Notes: a model not told the origin generated them from the sequence alone. 64,000 nucleotides of DNA from Piezodorus guildinii (GCA_023052935.1 CM041293.1:51572725-51636724), one strand, 5' to 3'. Shown: positions 9,576 to 21,098, counted from the stretch's first letter. Made by a program: numbers and translations.

Positions 9576-12290
9576 ATTGTCAAAATAAATTAGTGTTTTT
9601 CTTGAATCTTAATTATTTCTGGCATATATAATAGGTACTTAATTTTCTTATAATACAATTTTTTGTTCTTAGATTTAAATATACATATTTATTTCCATAT
9701 TGTTATGTGCACTTATATTCTTAATATATAATGAAGGAAAATTGAGGATCTATTAGTGGTTTCAAATTTAATTATATACTAATTTATAGATATTTATATA
9801 ATAACGAATTATAAAGGCAGAAATACAATATTATAATAGTGACAAATCTTAGGTTAAGATGATTCAATATACTATTATTTTAAATAATTAATTCAGTTTA
9901 TATACTTTAATATATGTATATATACTGTATTCCAATTTTTACAGTGTTTTAATTTTTTTCATTAATTTGTTAATAATTTTCAAATATTAATATTTTTTTT
10001 TAAATTTCGTAATAACATTTGCGTGACGTATATTAATATGATAAAGAATCCCAAAGGCCAGTGTCATGGGTTTCTGTAATCACTACTTCTTATCACATCA
10101 CGTTTCTATTTTTATTACTTTTTTGTTTACTGTAGAACAAAAATTCATGTTAGTGAGCTTTTCAATGTAAACAAATGTGAACCACATAGGTACTCTTATA
10201 TTGTATTTATTGTTTTCCTGTTTTGTTGTATTTCTATTATTTTCAACTAATAGCTAAATACAAAAAAAAAAAAAAAACATTACTGTATTTATCGTCTCAT
10301 AAATAATCGATAATTTTATGTCTTATATTTTTAAAATTATGAAACAAATTAAATGATCAGATAAAAGTTCAATAAAGTGAAATACTAGGCCTCACCAATT
10401 CTCATATTGTTACTAATAAGTGTTACTTTTATATTTATATTATATTGAAAAGCGCTTCGAACTTATTTTGCATCCCATTATTTCATATATAGTTTTTAAT
10501 AAAGTCCCTATTCCGTTTCAGAAAACTGTTAAAAACCTTGAAGTTAGTTTTATCCAAAACCTATCCTGGAATAACCATGTATCCGAAATATCCCGAAAAT
10601 CCATTTCCATACTTACACAGCTCATCTACTTAATTTTAGTTCCAATTTGTAGGAAAAATTGTACTAAAAACCTACACATAAAAAATAAAAATAAATAAAT
10701 ATAAATTAAGATAACATGAATTACATTTACAGCATCAGCTTAAATCGCTTGCAGGAGTAGAGTTTGATTCATTATATTAACGGGTTTCCAGAAACTTATA
10801 TTTTATTGAAATATGAAACAAGTAGGGACAAATTTCTCTTTTTGTGGATTGTAGTACGTTTTTTAGCATGGAGGATATTTTGGTGGACCTAGTGGTATAT
10901 TAATTTTCTGACTCATATTGCAAATATTAATTAAAAAAATAAAGGGTGAAAATTCGTTGTATTCTCAGATAATGATTTTTTCCTGATAACGACTTAGAGG
11001 CTTGTAATATATTTAAACAGGTTTTGTAGAATCGTAAATTGTAATGTATTGAGGATACTGAGGGGAGTTCATAATTAAATAATTTTAATATTAAACAATT
11101 AATGATAACGAACCTTTGTCGGCAAAACATCAAAAGGTGTTTACCTAGCCCCCTAGATTTCCCATCGGTATGGGCCCCCCCAGCGGTACCAGAGACCCCT
11201 GGTAGTTTCCTACAGCGGCAGCCTACAAGAATATTAAGGGTGGTCAAAAGATAAAAATAAGATCACAAGGACTGTACCGTCAACCGGGGTACTTCCCATG
11301 TCAGCCCACCCGAGGTGACGAGGATGGGAGAGAAGATTCGTAGGGCAGTCTTATTCGAACCGGGAGGGCAGTCAAGTTAGATCCTCAAGAAGAGTGAGTC
11401 GGGTTCCAGCTACAAGAAGAGGAGGTGGCCGTCGGGGTTCTGAGAGCAGCTGGAGGATGATGCCAAGAAAGGGGACCTAAGACTGATTTCACATTCGCCA
11501 GCCGGTTAAGTGTTTTAAAGTTTTGTTATTGTTATTTGTAATATTGTATGGCAAAGGTAGAAAAATGTCCCTCAGTATTCTCAATCAGAGTTCTAGGCAA
11601 TGGGTTAATATAACTTATATGTGTAAATTAATAATTATAGTAAGGTATTAATTGAATCTTGTTTACTTTAATCTTACCCTGCATGCCACCTATTGGATTG
11701 GTAAACACGATACCTTTGGAAAGGAGATCCATGGTATCATTAAATATAGTTTATATATTGACTAAATATAGTAAGTAAGCTAGTTTTTGAAGCTACCGCT
11801 GCCTTAGAAAAGCAGCCGGTCAAAAACATAGCAAAATATTACCATATTAATATTAATAACAACTATTTTATATTAACTAATATGTACAAATACCACCGAT
11901 AATAGTGTAATTATGATTAATTCTTCTTTTGTAAAACATTTTCTTTACCAAAATATTATTATTAAAATATTAAATATCGCTGAAATAAACGTAATCAATA
12001 TTCAACAAAAGTAAGATTTAGTGAATATTCCAAATTTGAAGAATTAAAGTAATAGTCCATAGTAACATCTATTACGTTACAATAGTTCATATATATATAT
12101 ATATATATATAATACTCATTTTGGAGGGTTGGGAGATAAATAATTACTTGTAATTTAAATAAACGATTATATGATTTTATTATTGTATTTATGTGTAGAT
12201 TACTTTTTAATTATTCTCAGTAATTTATAAACCAATTAAACATCTTTGACAGTCTATCATTCCGTGCGTATGATAAGGTTATAAACAAAA
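9576..12290. other. Spacer between genes A and D
   Basis: Mostly AT-rich. A LINE scrap is listed separately at 10420-10640. A GC-rich stretch at about 11130-11480 (poly-C GGGCCCCCCC, then G-rich sequence) has no recognisable domain. A (TA)n run lies at about 12089-12111. No gene supported. Confidence 0.4.
10420..10640 (+). mobile_element. CR1/jockey-like LINE fragment
   Basis: The frame at 10420-10698 includes VPIPFQKTVKNLEVSFIQNL and SWNNHVSEISRKSIS, which is the conserved '..V.NLGV.FD..LSW..HV..I..K' segment just after the YADD motif of non-LTR reverse transcriptases. Only this block is left. It probably belongs to the same family as 30215-31325. Confidence 0.65.
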
Positions 12291-12293
12291 CAA

Positions 12294-12414
12294 GGAAAGC
12301 CCAAAAAGTGCTAAGGAAATTTCGTGAGTCTGTGGATTACAGAACGTAAGGCTATATGTACCGTAACAGAGCTGTGGAGGGTAGAACTAAAACGAGCTCT
12401 TTGCAAACAACACC
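12294..12414 (+). promoter_or_regulatory. Promoter and 5' untranslated exon of gene D
   Basis: Contains GGAAAGCCC (12294-12302) and GGAAATTTCG (12315-12324), weak kB-like sites. The family box CTGTGGATTACAG (12330-12342) and TATATG (12353-12358) follow, 10 bp apart. The untranslated exon begins at about 12385 and ends ...CAACACC before the donor GTAAGT (12415). The short intron (12415-12520) ends TTTTGCAG, 3 nt before the ATG. The layout matches E and F. Confidence 0.65.
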
Positions 12415-12523
12415 GTAAGTAAATAGTTGACATTGTAAAATATATTTAAACATTTAATAATTTTAAAGTGATGGGATTTTGTTGTTGATATATTTTTATT
12501 TAACTCAATATATTTTGCAGAAA

Positions 12524-12796
12524 ATGAATAAGCTGGTCATTTTCTCCTTCTTGGCCGCTTGCTTGGTCGCCCTTGCTCAAGCAGAAGATACCCGCCCAAG
12601 ACTTACAGTCGAAGCTTCCCGTACTCAGCGTGGAGGAGAACGACACGACAGTTACAGGATATCTCAAGACGCCTGGAGATCCAGGGACGGAAGATGGTCA
12701 GCTGGAGGATACGTGGAACACAACCGCGACAGGTATCCAGGGGGCTTCAAGACCAGAGACACTAATGGAGGATTCCAAGTCCGAGGAACATTCTAG
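12524..12796 (+). CDS. Secreted Gly-rich antimicrobial-type peptide D
   Basis: A 90-residue precursor related to A and B. Signal peptide residues 1-20 (MNKLVIFSFLAACLVALAQA). The mature part opens EDTRPRLTVEASRTQRGGER and includes WRSRDGRWSAGGYVEHNRDR, PGGFKTRDTNGG and the terminal FQVRGTF. It is the only intact plus-strand member of the three divergent pairs and differs from A/B at a scatter of positions (I to W after DGR, TN for TH). The longer reading frame upstream (from 12479) is intronic; the ATG at 12524 follows an acceptor. A polyadenylation signal AATAAA is at 12865-12870. Function as an immune-induced peptide is inferred. Confidence 0.85.
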   Translation: MNKLVIFSFLAACLVALAQAEDTRPRLTVEASRTQRGGERHDSYRISQDAWRSRDGRWSAGGYVEHNRDRYPGGFKTRDTNGGFQVRGTF

Positions 12797-12949
12797 ATGT
12801 GTTATATCATTGTATAACCAATTAACTAATGTAAATAACCAATTTTTGTACCATAGCGTTTTCGAATAAACATTATTTATATATAATCTATGACAGTTTA
12901 TTTTAATTTCCTATTCTTAGTCAAGATATTTATACCTATGAATCCACTT

Positions 12950-13290
12950 ACCTTTTGTTAGTCCAGTCTTGATTTAATTTATTATTAATGCTTTTATCGA
13001 TTTCCCCCTCCCCCTTCATGATTTAACGGGTTGTTTTTTAACCCAAACCATCACTAACAAGTGATTTTATAAAATTAAAAAATGTATTTGAATAATATAA
13101 AAGTAGTATTACTTGATATTATACTAGACTACGTCATGAACCTTTATCGTGTTAAAACAAACCAAATAGTCTGTTTCTTCCAGAATCGTTCAGGAAGTAA
13201 CATTTTTTCCATAGAAGGTAGAAACGGCAGTACCCCCGAAACCTGTTGTAAACATTTATATTTGAGTTCTAGCGCTGGCTAGAATCTCCA
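12950..13290 (+). repeat. Dispersed repeat copy
   Basis: Matches about 15120-15490 (shared CATGATTTAAC, TAGAC.ACGTCATGA.CC and AGTAGTATT.. blocks) and the flanks of the MITE at 5183-5736 in reverse complement. Its start (TTAGTCCAGTCTTGATTT) recurs at about 13870. No protein frame of note; family unknown. Confidence 0.55.
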
Positions 13291-13519
13291 CACAAGAGCT
13301 GTATGTTTGTAGTCTGCAATTAGGTATGACTGATTTTTTGGCTTCGTGCATATTTTATTGACTCCTCATAATATTTATATACTGTATTATTATTTTATTG
13401 CTGTGTTACTATTCTGTAAACTTTGATCACTACTATTTGTAATACCCAAATTAGGACAGACAGTAATATCGCTCAATACAAACTGTTTGAATAAATAAAT
13501 CAATTTTCCATTATTAAAA

Positions 13520-13822
13520 AAAAAAACAAGTACTACTACAGCCCATGAAGTGTCCTGGGCTCAGTACATATAGAGATTCGTACTGTTTCTATTCCTGCGG
13601 CCTTGCAATGAGGTGATAAGGCCGAGATCACACTGAGCTGCCAGGTTTTTCCCCAAATTTTGGTTACTCACTTTAATGAGGATGGATCTGCCCCAGGAGG
13701 GTCTCCATACCCTAGGGTCGCCCCTATGGCTGAATAATAATCTTCTGTCACAGCCGGTATTCGAACCCAGGACCCGGACAACAGTAGACTAGTGCTCTAT
13801 CTACTAGACCACACCGCTCCAA
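13520..13822 (-). mobile_element. tRNA-derived SINE, family 2
   Basis: On the minus strand it begins GGAGCGGTGTGGTCTAGTAG (A-box-like) and has a near-perfect B-box, GGGTTCGAATACC, about 50 bp on. This is a full tRNA-like head, followed by a body not similar to SINE family 1. It does not fold as a complete tRNA gene with a CCA-proximal end and continues into repeat sequence, so I call a SINE rather than a tRNA. Diverged relatives: about 25635-25770 and 61480-61690. Confidence 0.75.
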
Positions 13823-13859
13823 TTTTATATAATTAGTCGGAATTCTTTTAACTATGGGT

Positions 13860-14840
13860 CCCCTTAACTTTTATTAGACCAGTCTTGATTTTTTTTTTAA
13901 TTGATATTTAAAATTGTATAGGAAAAAATACAACAAGTAAATGTAAAAAGTAGCAATTGGCCTTATAAAATCTTGTGATGAAGCTACCCAGCGGTGGCAC
14001 TTCATGGCAATGTTCATTTCATTAGCAGGTCTCGAGGCCACCGTCGTATCAGGCACCTCAAAGGATTAGCGGGAACAGATGGAGATAAAAGAAAACGGAC
14101 AGGCGGATTTGAGTGGGCTGATAGTTTGGAATTAAAGGAAGTAGATCTAATTCTGGCTAAGTCTGGAACTAATGGGATATTCAGATCATTATGGTGACAA
14201 ATAAGGAGTATTTAGAATCTTTCGGAGGATTTTGGATTGCAAGGGTTGGTAGCAGAAGGAATTTGATGGATTGGTGGATCCCCATAGCTCAATACCATAT
14301 ATCCAAATAGGTCTAGTCTAATAATGGCTATATAAATTAGTTTTTTGTAGTAGATGGGAAGTATTGTTAAGTAAATGTTGTAACAATCTGTATCTGCGAG
14401 CAGTTTCTTGCCTTTTTAGTCTAGTAAGAGGATTTCAAGTAAGACGTTGGCAAGGTGGAGTCCTAGTTAGCGAATCTGTTCAACAGGATTTTACGAAACA
14501 GGATGTTACGAATTGATAGAGTGGGACAGGAGGTCATAGGTTTGCGACGAAGGGTAAATATGATTTGATGGGATTTGTTAGGATTGATTTTCATACTCCA
14601 TTTCTGACACCACTCTTCAATGGACTCGACTGAAGGTTTTGTGATGTGGCAGTTGGGACCGTTGTGAGGATAGTGCTAGGATAGATGGGGATGTCAGCTA
14701 TATATACCGTATACAGGATTGGGCCCAAGAAAATATCTTGTGGTACACCGGCGGACTGAGGAACTAAGGATGAGTAAGAAAGGTTATGGTATACTTTAAA
14801 GGTTCTTTCAGTGAGGTAGGAACGAATTAAAAGTCTTGAT
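13860..14840 (-). mobile_element. Jockey LINE reverse-transcriptase relic
   Basis: On the minus strand from about 14840: a 'VPQ..FLGPILYTVYIADIPIYPSTILT' type block (reverse-transcriptase motifs before YADD), then the 'W...M.INP.KSH.I.FTLRR' block, and toward 14200 'GPIWIYGIELWGS..' and 'QSKILRKILN.P'. This is jockey order. Multiple stops and a missing YADD mark it as dead. The 3' end is lost near 14020. Confidence 0.7.
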
Positions 14841-14845
14841 TTAAT

Positions 14846-15118
14846 TTATGAATTTCCCCGAGCTGATTGTAAATATTGTACATAGGTATGAATGTGACAT
14901 GTTTTGTTTATTTATTTGTTAACTTCAATTATTTGTATTTATTTTGTCTATAAATTTTGTTATTGTATACGTTTATTTATTTTGATTTTATTTTATGTAA
15001 TTTGACTTTCTTTTTGTTTATATTGTAAATATTGCATGAATGAGATCCTGTAGCACTATTATTATTGTCTATTATGACAAATTGTAATAAATACGAATAA
15101 AAAAAAATAACAAAAAAA
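14846..15118 (+). mobile_element. Jockey 3' UTR fragment with poly(A)
   Basis: Nearly identical to 18502-18739 and, in reverse, to about 32490-32750. It shares TTGTTATTGTATACG and the end GACAAATTGTAATAAATACG followed by an A-run. A 5'-truncated insertion carrying only 3' UTR. It lies next to, and opposite, the relic at 13860-14840. Confidence 0.75.
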
Positions 15119-15119
15119 A

Positions 15120-15490
15120 ATTATAAATTAAGTTTTCGTCGATTTTTGTTTTCATGATTTAACAAAGTCTTTTTAACCACCATCGCTAAGCGGTATTATA
15201 AAAAATGAATAAATAAATAAAATAAAGCATAATTCTATTTAAAAGGTATTTAAATATTACACAAACAGTAGTATTTATATCATATTAGACAACGTCATGA
15301 CCCTATATCGAATTAAAACTAAACTGTTCCTTCAGATTGGTTTAGAAAGGGCACATTTTAACGAAAACCTTTTGGTATTGACAGCCATCGGGAAAGAAAT
15401 GATATTTTTATATTTTGATAATTGTTACACAACGATAGGATTCACTGGGACTGGTCAGTCCGATGTATCGATTTTGTAATTTCACTTCAT
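15120..15490 (+). repeat. Dispersed repeat copy (uninterrupted by MITE)
   Basis: Full-length relative of the sequence flanking the MITE at 5183-5736. The junction equivalent to the MITE insertion point lies at about 15328-15335 (CAGATTGG side) and has no insert. Confidence 0.6.
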
Positions 15491-16019
15491 TCAAAGCTAT
15501 TTATAATCATTGATGGATTTACAAGTGATATATCGAAAATACTGCATTTAATGTTTTTTTGAGCTAATCAACAGTTAAGAAAGAATCCGCTAAGAATTCT
15601 TCAAATTAATAAGTTGTTAGCAATTTTCAGGTATTAATATTTATTATTAATCCTTAACATTAGGAAAAACAATGATATTCCTGTTTAGGATATTTTAGTG
15701 ATTCACAAATTAGGTAATGCAAAGCTTTGAACTCGCTGATGTATAGGACAATATAATAATATATAAAAACCTCACATTTGCATCTCAGTATTATTCTTTC
15801 AGTATATGAGAGATGTTTCTTTATTCGATATTCATATATTGGCAGGATCCATAAGTGCTATCGGGTTGTGTTTGTAGCGCGAATAGTTTTAAAAAATAGC
15901 GAGACCGCAAAAGGAATGGAAGGGTGCGTGATGTGCTGAACTTAGATCCGTCCAACAAGAGATGTTGGAAGGAAGACAGCTCAAATGGTTTGGGCATGTT
16001 GGCTTCAAGGCTTGCACTG
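15491..16019. other. Spacer
   Basis: AT-rich. No supported feature. Confidence 0.35.
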
Positions 16020-16786
16020 GAATGGAACCGTTAGGAGAGATAGTCCGAGGAAGCTACCCAATGATTAGCAGCACAGAGCAGAAGAAGTGTCATCATCATA
16101 GATAGAATGGAAAGCATTAGAAGTGTGTAGAGAATGGGTCCCAGGATACTACCTTAAGGAACACCAGATTAAGTAAAAGAAAATGAATAGGAATCAAGAT
16201 AATATGAATCTCAAATCCGCTTAACCTGTGTAAATACTTGCAATCAGAACACTCGAAGCATTATCATTATATTTGAGTCCGATCATCAAACATAAAATAA
16301 ATACATTCGACCCTAATCAATTTGAAAATCTATTTTACAAATTAAATAAGTCACAAACATTAACCTAAAATATATTCATTGTAAGTAAGAAGTATTTCAA
16401 TGCTTTGCTATCTCATAATAAACATTTCTTTTCAAAGACATGAATAAATAAAAGGCACAGTCAAAGAACAGGGAGTTCTGTTTCCATTATTTTGTGTTAT
16501 TATTATTTGTTAAAAAAAAAAGAAGGAAATAAGAATAATTAGTCAAACTATACATTAATGGAAAGCTTCTAATACCGCATCAGATGCAGGAAGGATATAA
16601 AAAAATAGAATAATTTGTCGATCTATATATCGTCTATATAGATATATTTGTGTAAAGCGTCTAATACCTCTTCAGAGATAATAAGGATGTAGAAAAATTA
16701 AGTAGATAAGATTATAAAAATAAGTTAAATTTATTGCAGTAAAAAATCATTATTTACATATAATAATTTACAGTGTTGAAGCACAT
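16020..16786. repeat. 3' flank of gene B, duplicated at A and C
   Basis: 16340-16786 is nearly identical to 6570-7006 (3' flank of A), including the ATCGTCTATATAGATATATTTG segment. 16020-16330 matches 24410-24780 (3' flank of C). The duplication therefore extends well beyond the coding exon, 0.4-1 kb downstream. Part of 16060-16200 looks like an old LINE scrap carried along. Confidence 0.75.
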
Positions 16787-17059
16787 CTAGAAGGTTCCTC
16801 GGACTTGGAATCCTCCATGAGTGTTCTTCGTCTTGAAGCCCCCTGGGTACCTGTCCCTGTTGTGCTCCACGTATCCTCCAGCAGAAATCCTACCGTCCTT
16901 AGATCTCCAGGCGTCCTGGGATATCCTGTAGGTGTCGTGTCTCTCCCCGCCGTGCTGGGTACGGGAGGCCTCGGCGGTAAACCTTGGGCGGTTGTCTTCT
17001 GCTTGAGCAAGGGCGACCAAGCAAGCGGCCAAGAAGGAGATTAAGATCAACTTGTTCAT
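16787..17059 (-). CDS. Secreted Gly-rich antimicrobial-type peptide B
   Basis: Encodes exactly the same 90 residues as gene A: signal peptide to residue 20, then a cysteine-free basic Gly-rich mature peptide with DGRISAGGYVEHNRDR and the C-terminal FQVRGTF. The coding DNA differs from A at only a few silent positions. The ATG lies 3 nt after the acceptor (CTTTTTAG). The intron is about 1.25 kb (17063-18307) and unlike that of A, but its 3' end resembles that of C. So B's coding region and 3' flank group with A, while its promoter and intron 3' end group with C, suggesting gene conversion. Expression is probably NF-kB driven (see its promoter). Confidence 0.85.
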   Translation of the reverse strand: MNKLILISFLAACLVALAQAEDNRPRFTAEASRTQHGGERHDTYRISQDAWRSKDGRISAGGYVEHNRDRYPGGFKTKNTHGGFQVRGTF

Positions 17060-17064
17060 TTTCT

Positions 17065-18300
17065 AAAAAGTAAACAGTGAAATATTAAATTTTAGAAAAC
17101 TCTCTAAATTGCAACATTAAAACTGATTCAAGAGCACTAAAGCAACTAGCCATCTAGATGATGGCTCAAAACAAAAGAATGTGTTACTAAATTAGTCTTG
17201 CCCTAACCTCTTTGGGGACACAACTCATCGGCGGTGCCTTCCCTTCTTAAAAAAAATCATAAATTTTAATCTAATTTTTTCATAATAAATGACGAAATGG
17301 ACTTAATAGGTTGGCACACAGGGAACCTTTAAGATTACAGGTTTTTTTTTTTTTTTTTTTTTTTTTCTTACCCTCTGGTTTTATTTTCGAACAAAATAAA
17401 ATACAAATATAATATGTATAGCTGTCAGATTTGTCCTTCTGTTACCCGGAGGTATTCTAAAGAGGATTGCTATATGCGCTGGATGCACTAGTAATCTTTC
17501 AAGGGCTTCTTCTAAGCCTTTATTTATCCATTGCAAAATGGGAGGGACCATTCTTCAGGAAGATTACAGGTAATGATATTTTTATATATTTATTTTAATT
17601 GTTATAATATTGTTGATTGGGATGGAGACTTTCTTAATTAATTATTTATATTATAATAAATGTTTTTAATGATTTATTAGTGATTCGTTGAAAATTTTCA
17701 TACGATCTTTGAGATTGAGGGAAGAACCCTTTTTTCGGAGATCACGGTTTTTAAAATTGAAAATGCTTTTTGGAAGATTTTTTTACCACAAAGACAAGTG
17801 TTGATAATTCATCTCCCAAGCAGGTACGTTTGTCATTTCTAAGTTAAATTTTAGAAGGTAGATTACAGTTAAATAGTACTCTATATATTGGTGGATGTAT
17901 CTGGATGATTTTGAAGAAGTGTGCAAAGACATTTTTTAAACATATAAAAATCGTACAAAATTACTTGCTTAGACTTAATAACTGATTAACAAAGTCTTAT
18001 TTGATATATAATATGACATGGTAAAAAATGTAATTTGAGTTCTTAAAATATTTTGGAGTGACTTAGAAGAGTCCATATACATAAATTAAACTATTAATAA
18101 TACATTTAATTTCAAAACTGATTAGAGACAACTAAGTTAACATTATGCTAATAAAATACGAAAATTAAATTAGATATAGTGGGGGATCATATTCTTAATC
18201 ATAATTAAATCCCTAGTCCTAGTATGATTATTCTGCACGTAATTAAAAATTATATGTTAATAACAATAAAATACATGACGAATATTCAACTATATGTAAA
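17065..18300. other. 5'-UTR intron of gene B
   Basis: AT-rich intronic sequence with a T-run at 17341-17366. I see no separate gene. Confidence 0.5.
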
Positions 18301-18307
18301 CATTTAC

Positions 18308-18451
18308 CTTGGTTTGAGTGACTTAGTGAGATGTTTCGACGTGGGATGGTGGTGAGATTCTGCCGTCCTGAACGGCCACCTCGCTAGATATACCCCATCT
18401 TCTGTAAACCACAGCCAGTAGGCCTTCTACAAATCCAGGCTGGGATTCCCC
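18308..18451 (-). promoter_or_regulatory. Promoter and 5' untranslated exon of gene B
   Basis: On the minus strand: a canonical kB site GGGGAATCCC (18442-18451), then the family box CTGTGGTTTACAG (18402-18414), then TATATC (18387-18392) 9 bp further. The untranslated exon starts at about 18360 and ends CCAAG at 18308 before the donor GTAAAT. The TGTGGTTT core also fits the known RUNX/Lozenge consensus. Promoter C is almost the same throughout. Confidence 0.78.
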
Positions 18452-18501
18452 TCAGTGAAAGGGTGAGAGGACAATTCTTTGAATATTTTTTATTTTTATT
18501 T

Positions 18502-18707
18502 TTGTACACATGTTTTGTTTATTTATTTGTTAACTTCAATTATTTGTATTTATTTTGTCTATAAATTTTGTTATTGTATACGTTTATTTATTTTGATTTT
18601 ATTTTATGTAATTTGACTTTCCTTTTGTTTATATTGTAAATATTGTATGAATGAGATCCTGTAGCACTATTATTATTGTCTATTATGACAAATTGTAATA
18701 AATACGA

Positions 18708-18739
<32 letters not shown>
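18502..18739 (+). mobile_element. Jockey 3' UTR insertion upstream of promoter B
   Basis: Copy of the 14846-15118 sequence with a long A-run (about 18710-18739). It sits about 50 bp upstream of B's kB site. The sequence right of the A-run (ACAGCCGAAATGAAT) matches the sequence at about 26790 in locus C, which has no insertion there. So it landed after B and C duplicated. A short GTACA repeat on both sides may be the target duplication, but it is too short to be sure. Confidence 0.75.
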
Positions 18740-18741
<2 letters not shown>

Positions 18742-18938
18742 CGTACAGCCGAAATGAATATTGATCTTGTGTTTATAAAAAAACAAAAAAAAAACATAAT
18801 TTAAAATATGAAAGATGAAATGGTGACTGTAAAAAAACATGAAATATTAGATTTTCATCGTTTTTATTCATTTGTAACGTATTAAGGTATTTTCTTTTTC
18901 TATAAATTGTTATTATACTACAAATTTATCATTACAAT

Positions 18939-18939
<1 letters not shown>

Positions 18940-18974
<35 letters not shown>

Positions 18975-19053
18975 ATAGACCAGAAAAGATTTTTATTGTG
19001 GGACACGGTTCCTTAAGAACAATTGATATGTACAATTAAGATATACAATTACG

Positions 19054-19109
<56 letters not shown>

Positions 19110-19419
19110 CTTTTTTTTTTTGTATTTTTTCACAAATTCAGTTCAAATGATTCAGTCATTTAAAAACAAAATGTATTTATTTATTTTTTATATCTCTGTT
19201 ATTCTTCGAGAAAAAATAGTTTTAAAAGCAATAAATCTATCATAATAATAAATAAAGAGTTTTGAAATTTAAAATTTTCCAATAGCCTAACTGTATATGC
19301 AAAAACAACAGAACATCGTTTAATTTTTAGCAATTAATTTGAATTTTATACAAAACAGAATAAATATAGTATAACGACCCCACATTGAATGAATTACTTT
19401 TATTTATTTTGTAATATAT

Positions 19420-19484
<65 letters not shown>
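18940..19484. repeat. (TA)n microsatellites
   Basis: Three TA tracts at about 18939-18976, 19055-19107 and 19422-19485. A short 3' end of the (TTCTA)-tailed LINE family ('..AGAAAAGATTTTTATTGTGGGACACGG', minus sense) lies between them at about 18985-19040. The open frames across the TA tracts (poly Ile-Tyr) are artefacts. Confidence 0.85.
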
Positions 19485-19485
<1 letters not shown>

Positions 19486-19949
19486 TTACAACTATACATA
19501 AACATAGAACAAGTAGATGTACAATAAAATACTTATTGACTGTAAGACCTATTGCGAAAAAGTTAACAAGCGGTAGTACTTCAATGTTCACCTCAGTGCC
19601 CAAATATGTCACCTTTTATTGAATTGAGTATCTGGTTTCTCATTCGTTTATGTTCAGAAGGTGGCGAAATGTCAGGAGTTTCTCGTTGAAAGTACAAGTA
19701 AGCAACTATACCTTGTGCAAATAAACGAACCATCTTCTAGACATTAACGAATGACACTCCAGAATAAGAAAAAACTCAATTCAAGAAAAGGTGACGAATA
19801 TTATTTTGCCATCTGAGCACAGAATTAGAGTTAGCTTACTCTTTAACGTTTTTTTAAGGTAGGTCTGTAATGTTTATGTTATTACGAAGTCTTGAGAACA
19901 CGGTCTGTTTAGGTATCTCGAGGCATTTTCATTTATAATAATGATAATA

Positions 19950-20360
19950 ATAGCAGGCTTAGCGAGCCCGAAGGTTCGAAGCCGATAACACCAAATGTTA
20001 CCTACACAGATATCTTCAATAATCATGCCCAAGCTCCCGAGATCAGACTTAACGCCGACTCGTCGGTACAGCTCATATTTACATTTTAGGAATTCTGTCT
20101 CCCCTTAGCAACCTTACAAGGCCGTTTGAGTCGTTGCTATGCTAAAAACCCAACCGAATATTAGCTCCGTAATTCCGCATAGTGTAATCTTCTGCATTTC
20201 CCAGTGGCCTCATCTCACTTTAGACTAATCTTTAACGTAGTACTTTATTCTCGAAAACCTTAAGTCGTTTATCATCTTTTAAAGTTAGCGACCATGTTTC
20301 AGAACCGCATAGACTCTTCCGGATTATTATAGTTTTGAACATTCTAACCTTTAGGTTTCT
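19950..20360 (-). mobile_element. RTE-like LINE relic, upstream of gene E
   Basis: Same family as 600-1015. The GGCTTAGCGAGCCCGAAGG start recurs at 27937 upstream of gene F, so it was probably duplicated together with the E/F unit. No usable frame. Confidence 0.55.
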
Positions 20361-20992
20361 TGACAGAATCTGCGGACTAAGTAATTATTTATCTGATTAA
20401 CACCGAAAATTCTCCCACTAACCTCAGCAACTTTACACGCCTTTTTGAGTCAACAAGAAATTATGTTTATAATTTTAGTTTATACTCTCTAATTAAATTT
20501 AATTATTAATTCAACGATTCACCTCTATTAGTTAAACAAGACCGCTCTTATTTTATTCATTAATAAATATTAGTCGATATAAAAAAAATATAACTTTTAT
20601 GCTTTAAGGCCTAATTTATTCACAAAAATAAGGATGTTGGCCGAAGTAAAATATTGCTATTTCAATGATATTATCAATAAAAATTCATAGATTAAAGGTT
20701 AAATGGAGTGAAAAACATAATTAAATTTCGTTATAAATAATAGAGGAGAAAAAAAATAATAATATGAATAAATTAATCAAATAAAAACAAAAATAATTGG
20801 GAGCTTTAGATTCATATAATTTAATTGGATCTAAATGATTAAATAAATTTGGAATATGTGTACTATTGATATTTACTTATGAAATATCAAATGATATGGG
20901 AGGTCGACGACTACCAATTGCCTGCAGAATGTCAGTAATATCTATGGTGATAAGACTGTGCGCAGTTAACAGCTTAATACTGTTTGATTAAA

Positions 20993-20995
<3 letters not shown>

Positions 20996-21039
<44 letters not shown>
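20996..21039. repeat. (TA)n tract upstream of promoter E
   Basis: Uninterrupted TA repeat about 60 bp upstream of the kB-like region of gene E. Confidence 0.85.
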
Positions 21040-21041
<2 letters not shown>

Positions 21042-21098
21042 GTTTCACAAGGATTGCTATCTTTCTACGCTTGTGATAGCATTATCAACAAACGACAA

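Noticed and set aside
13770..13822. Functional tRNA gene
   Set aside because: The head has A/B boxes but no proper tRNA acceptor stem closure, and continues into a SINE body.
19389..19622. Poly Ile-Tyr frames over (TA)n
   Set aside because: Microsatellite artefacts on both strands.
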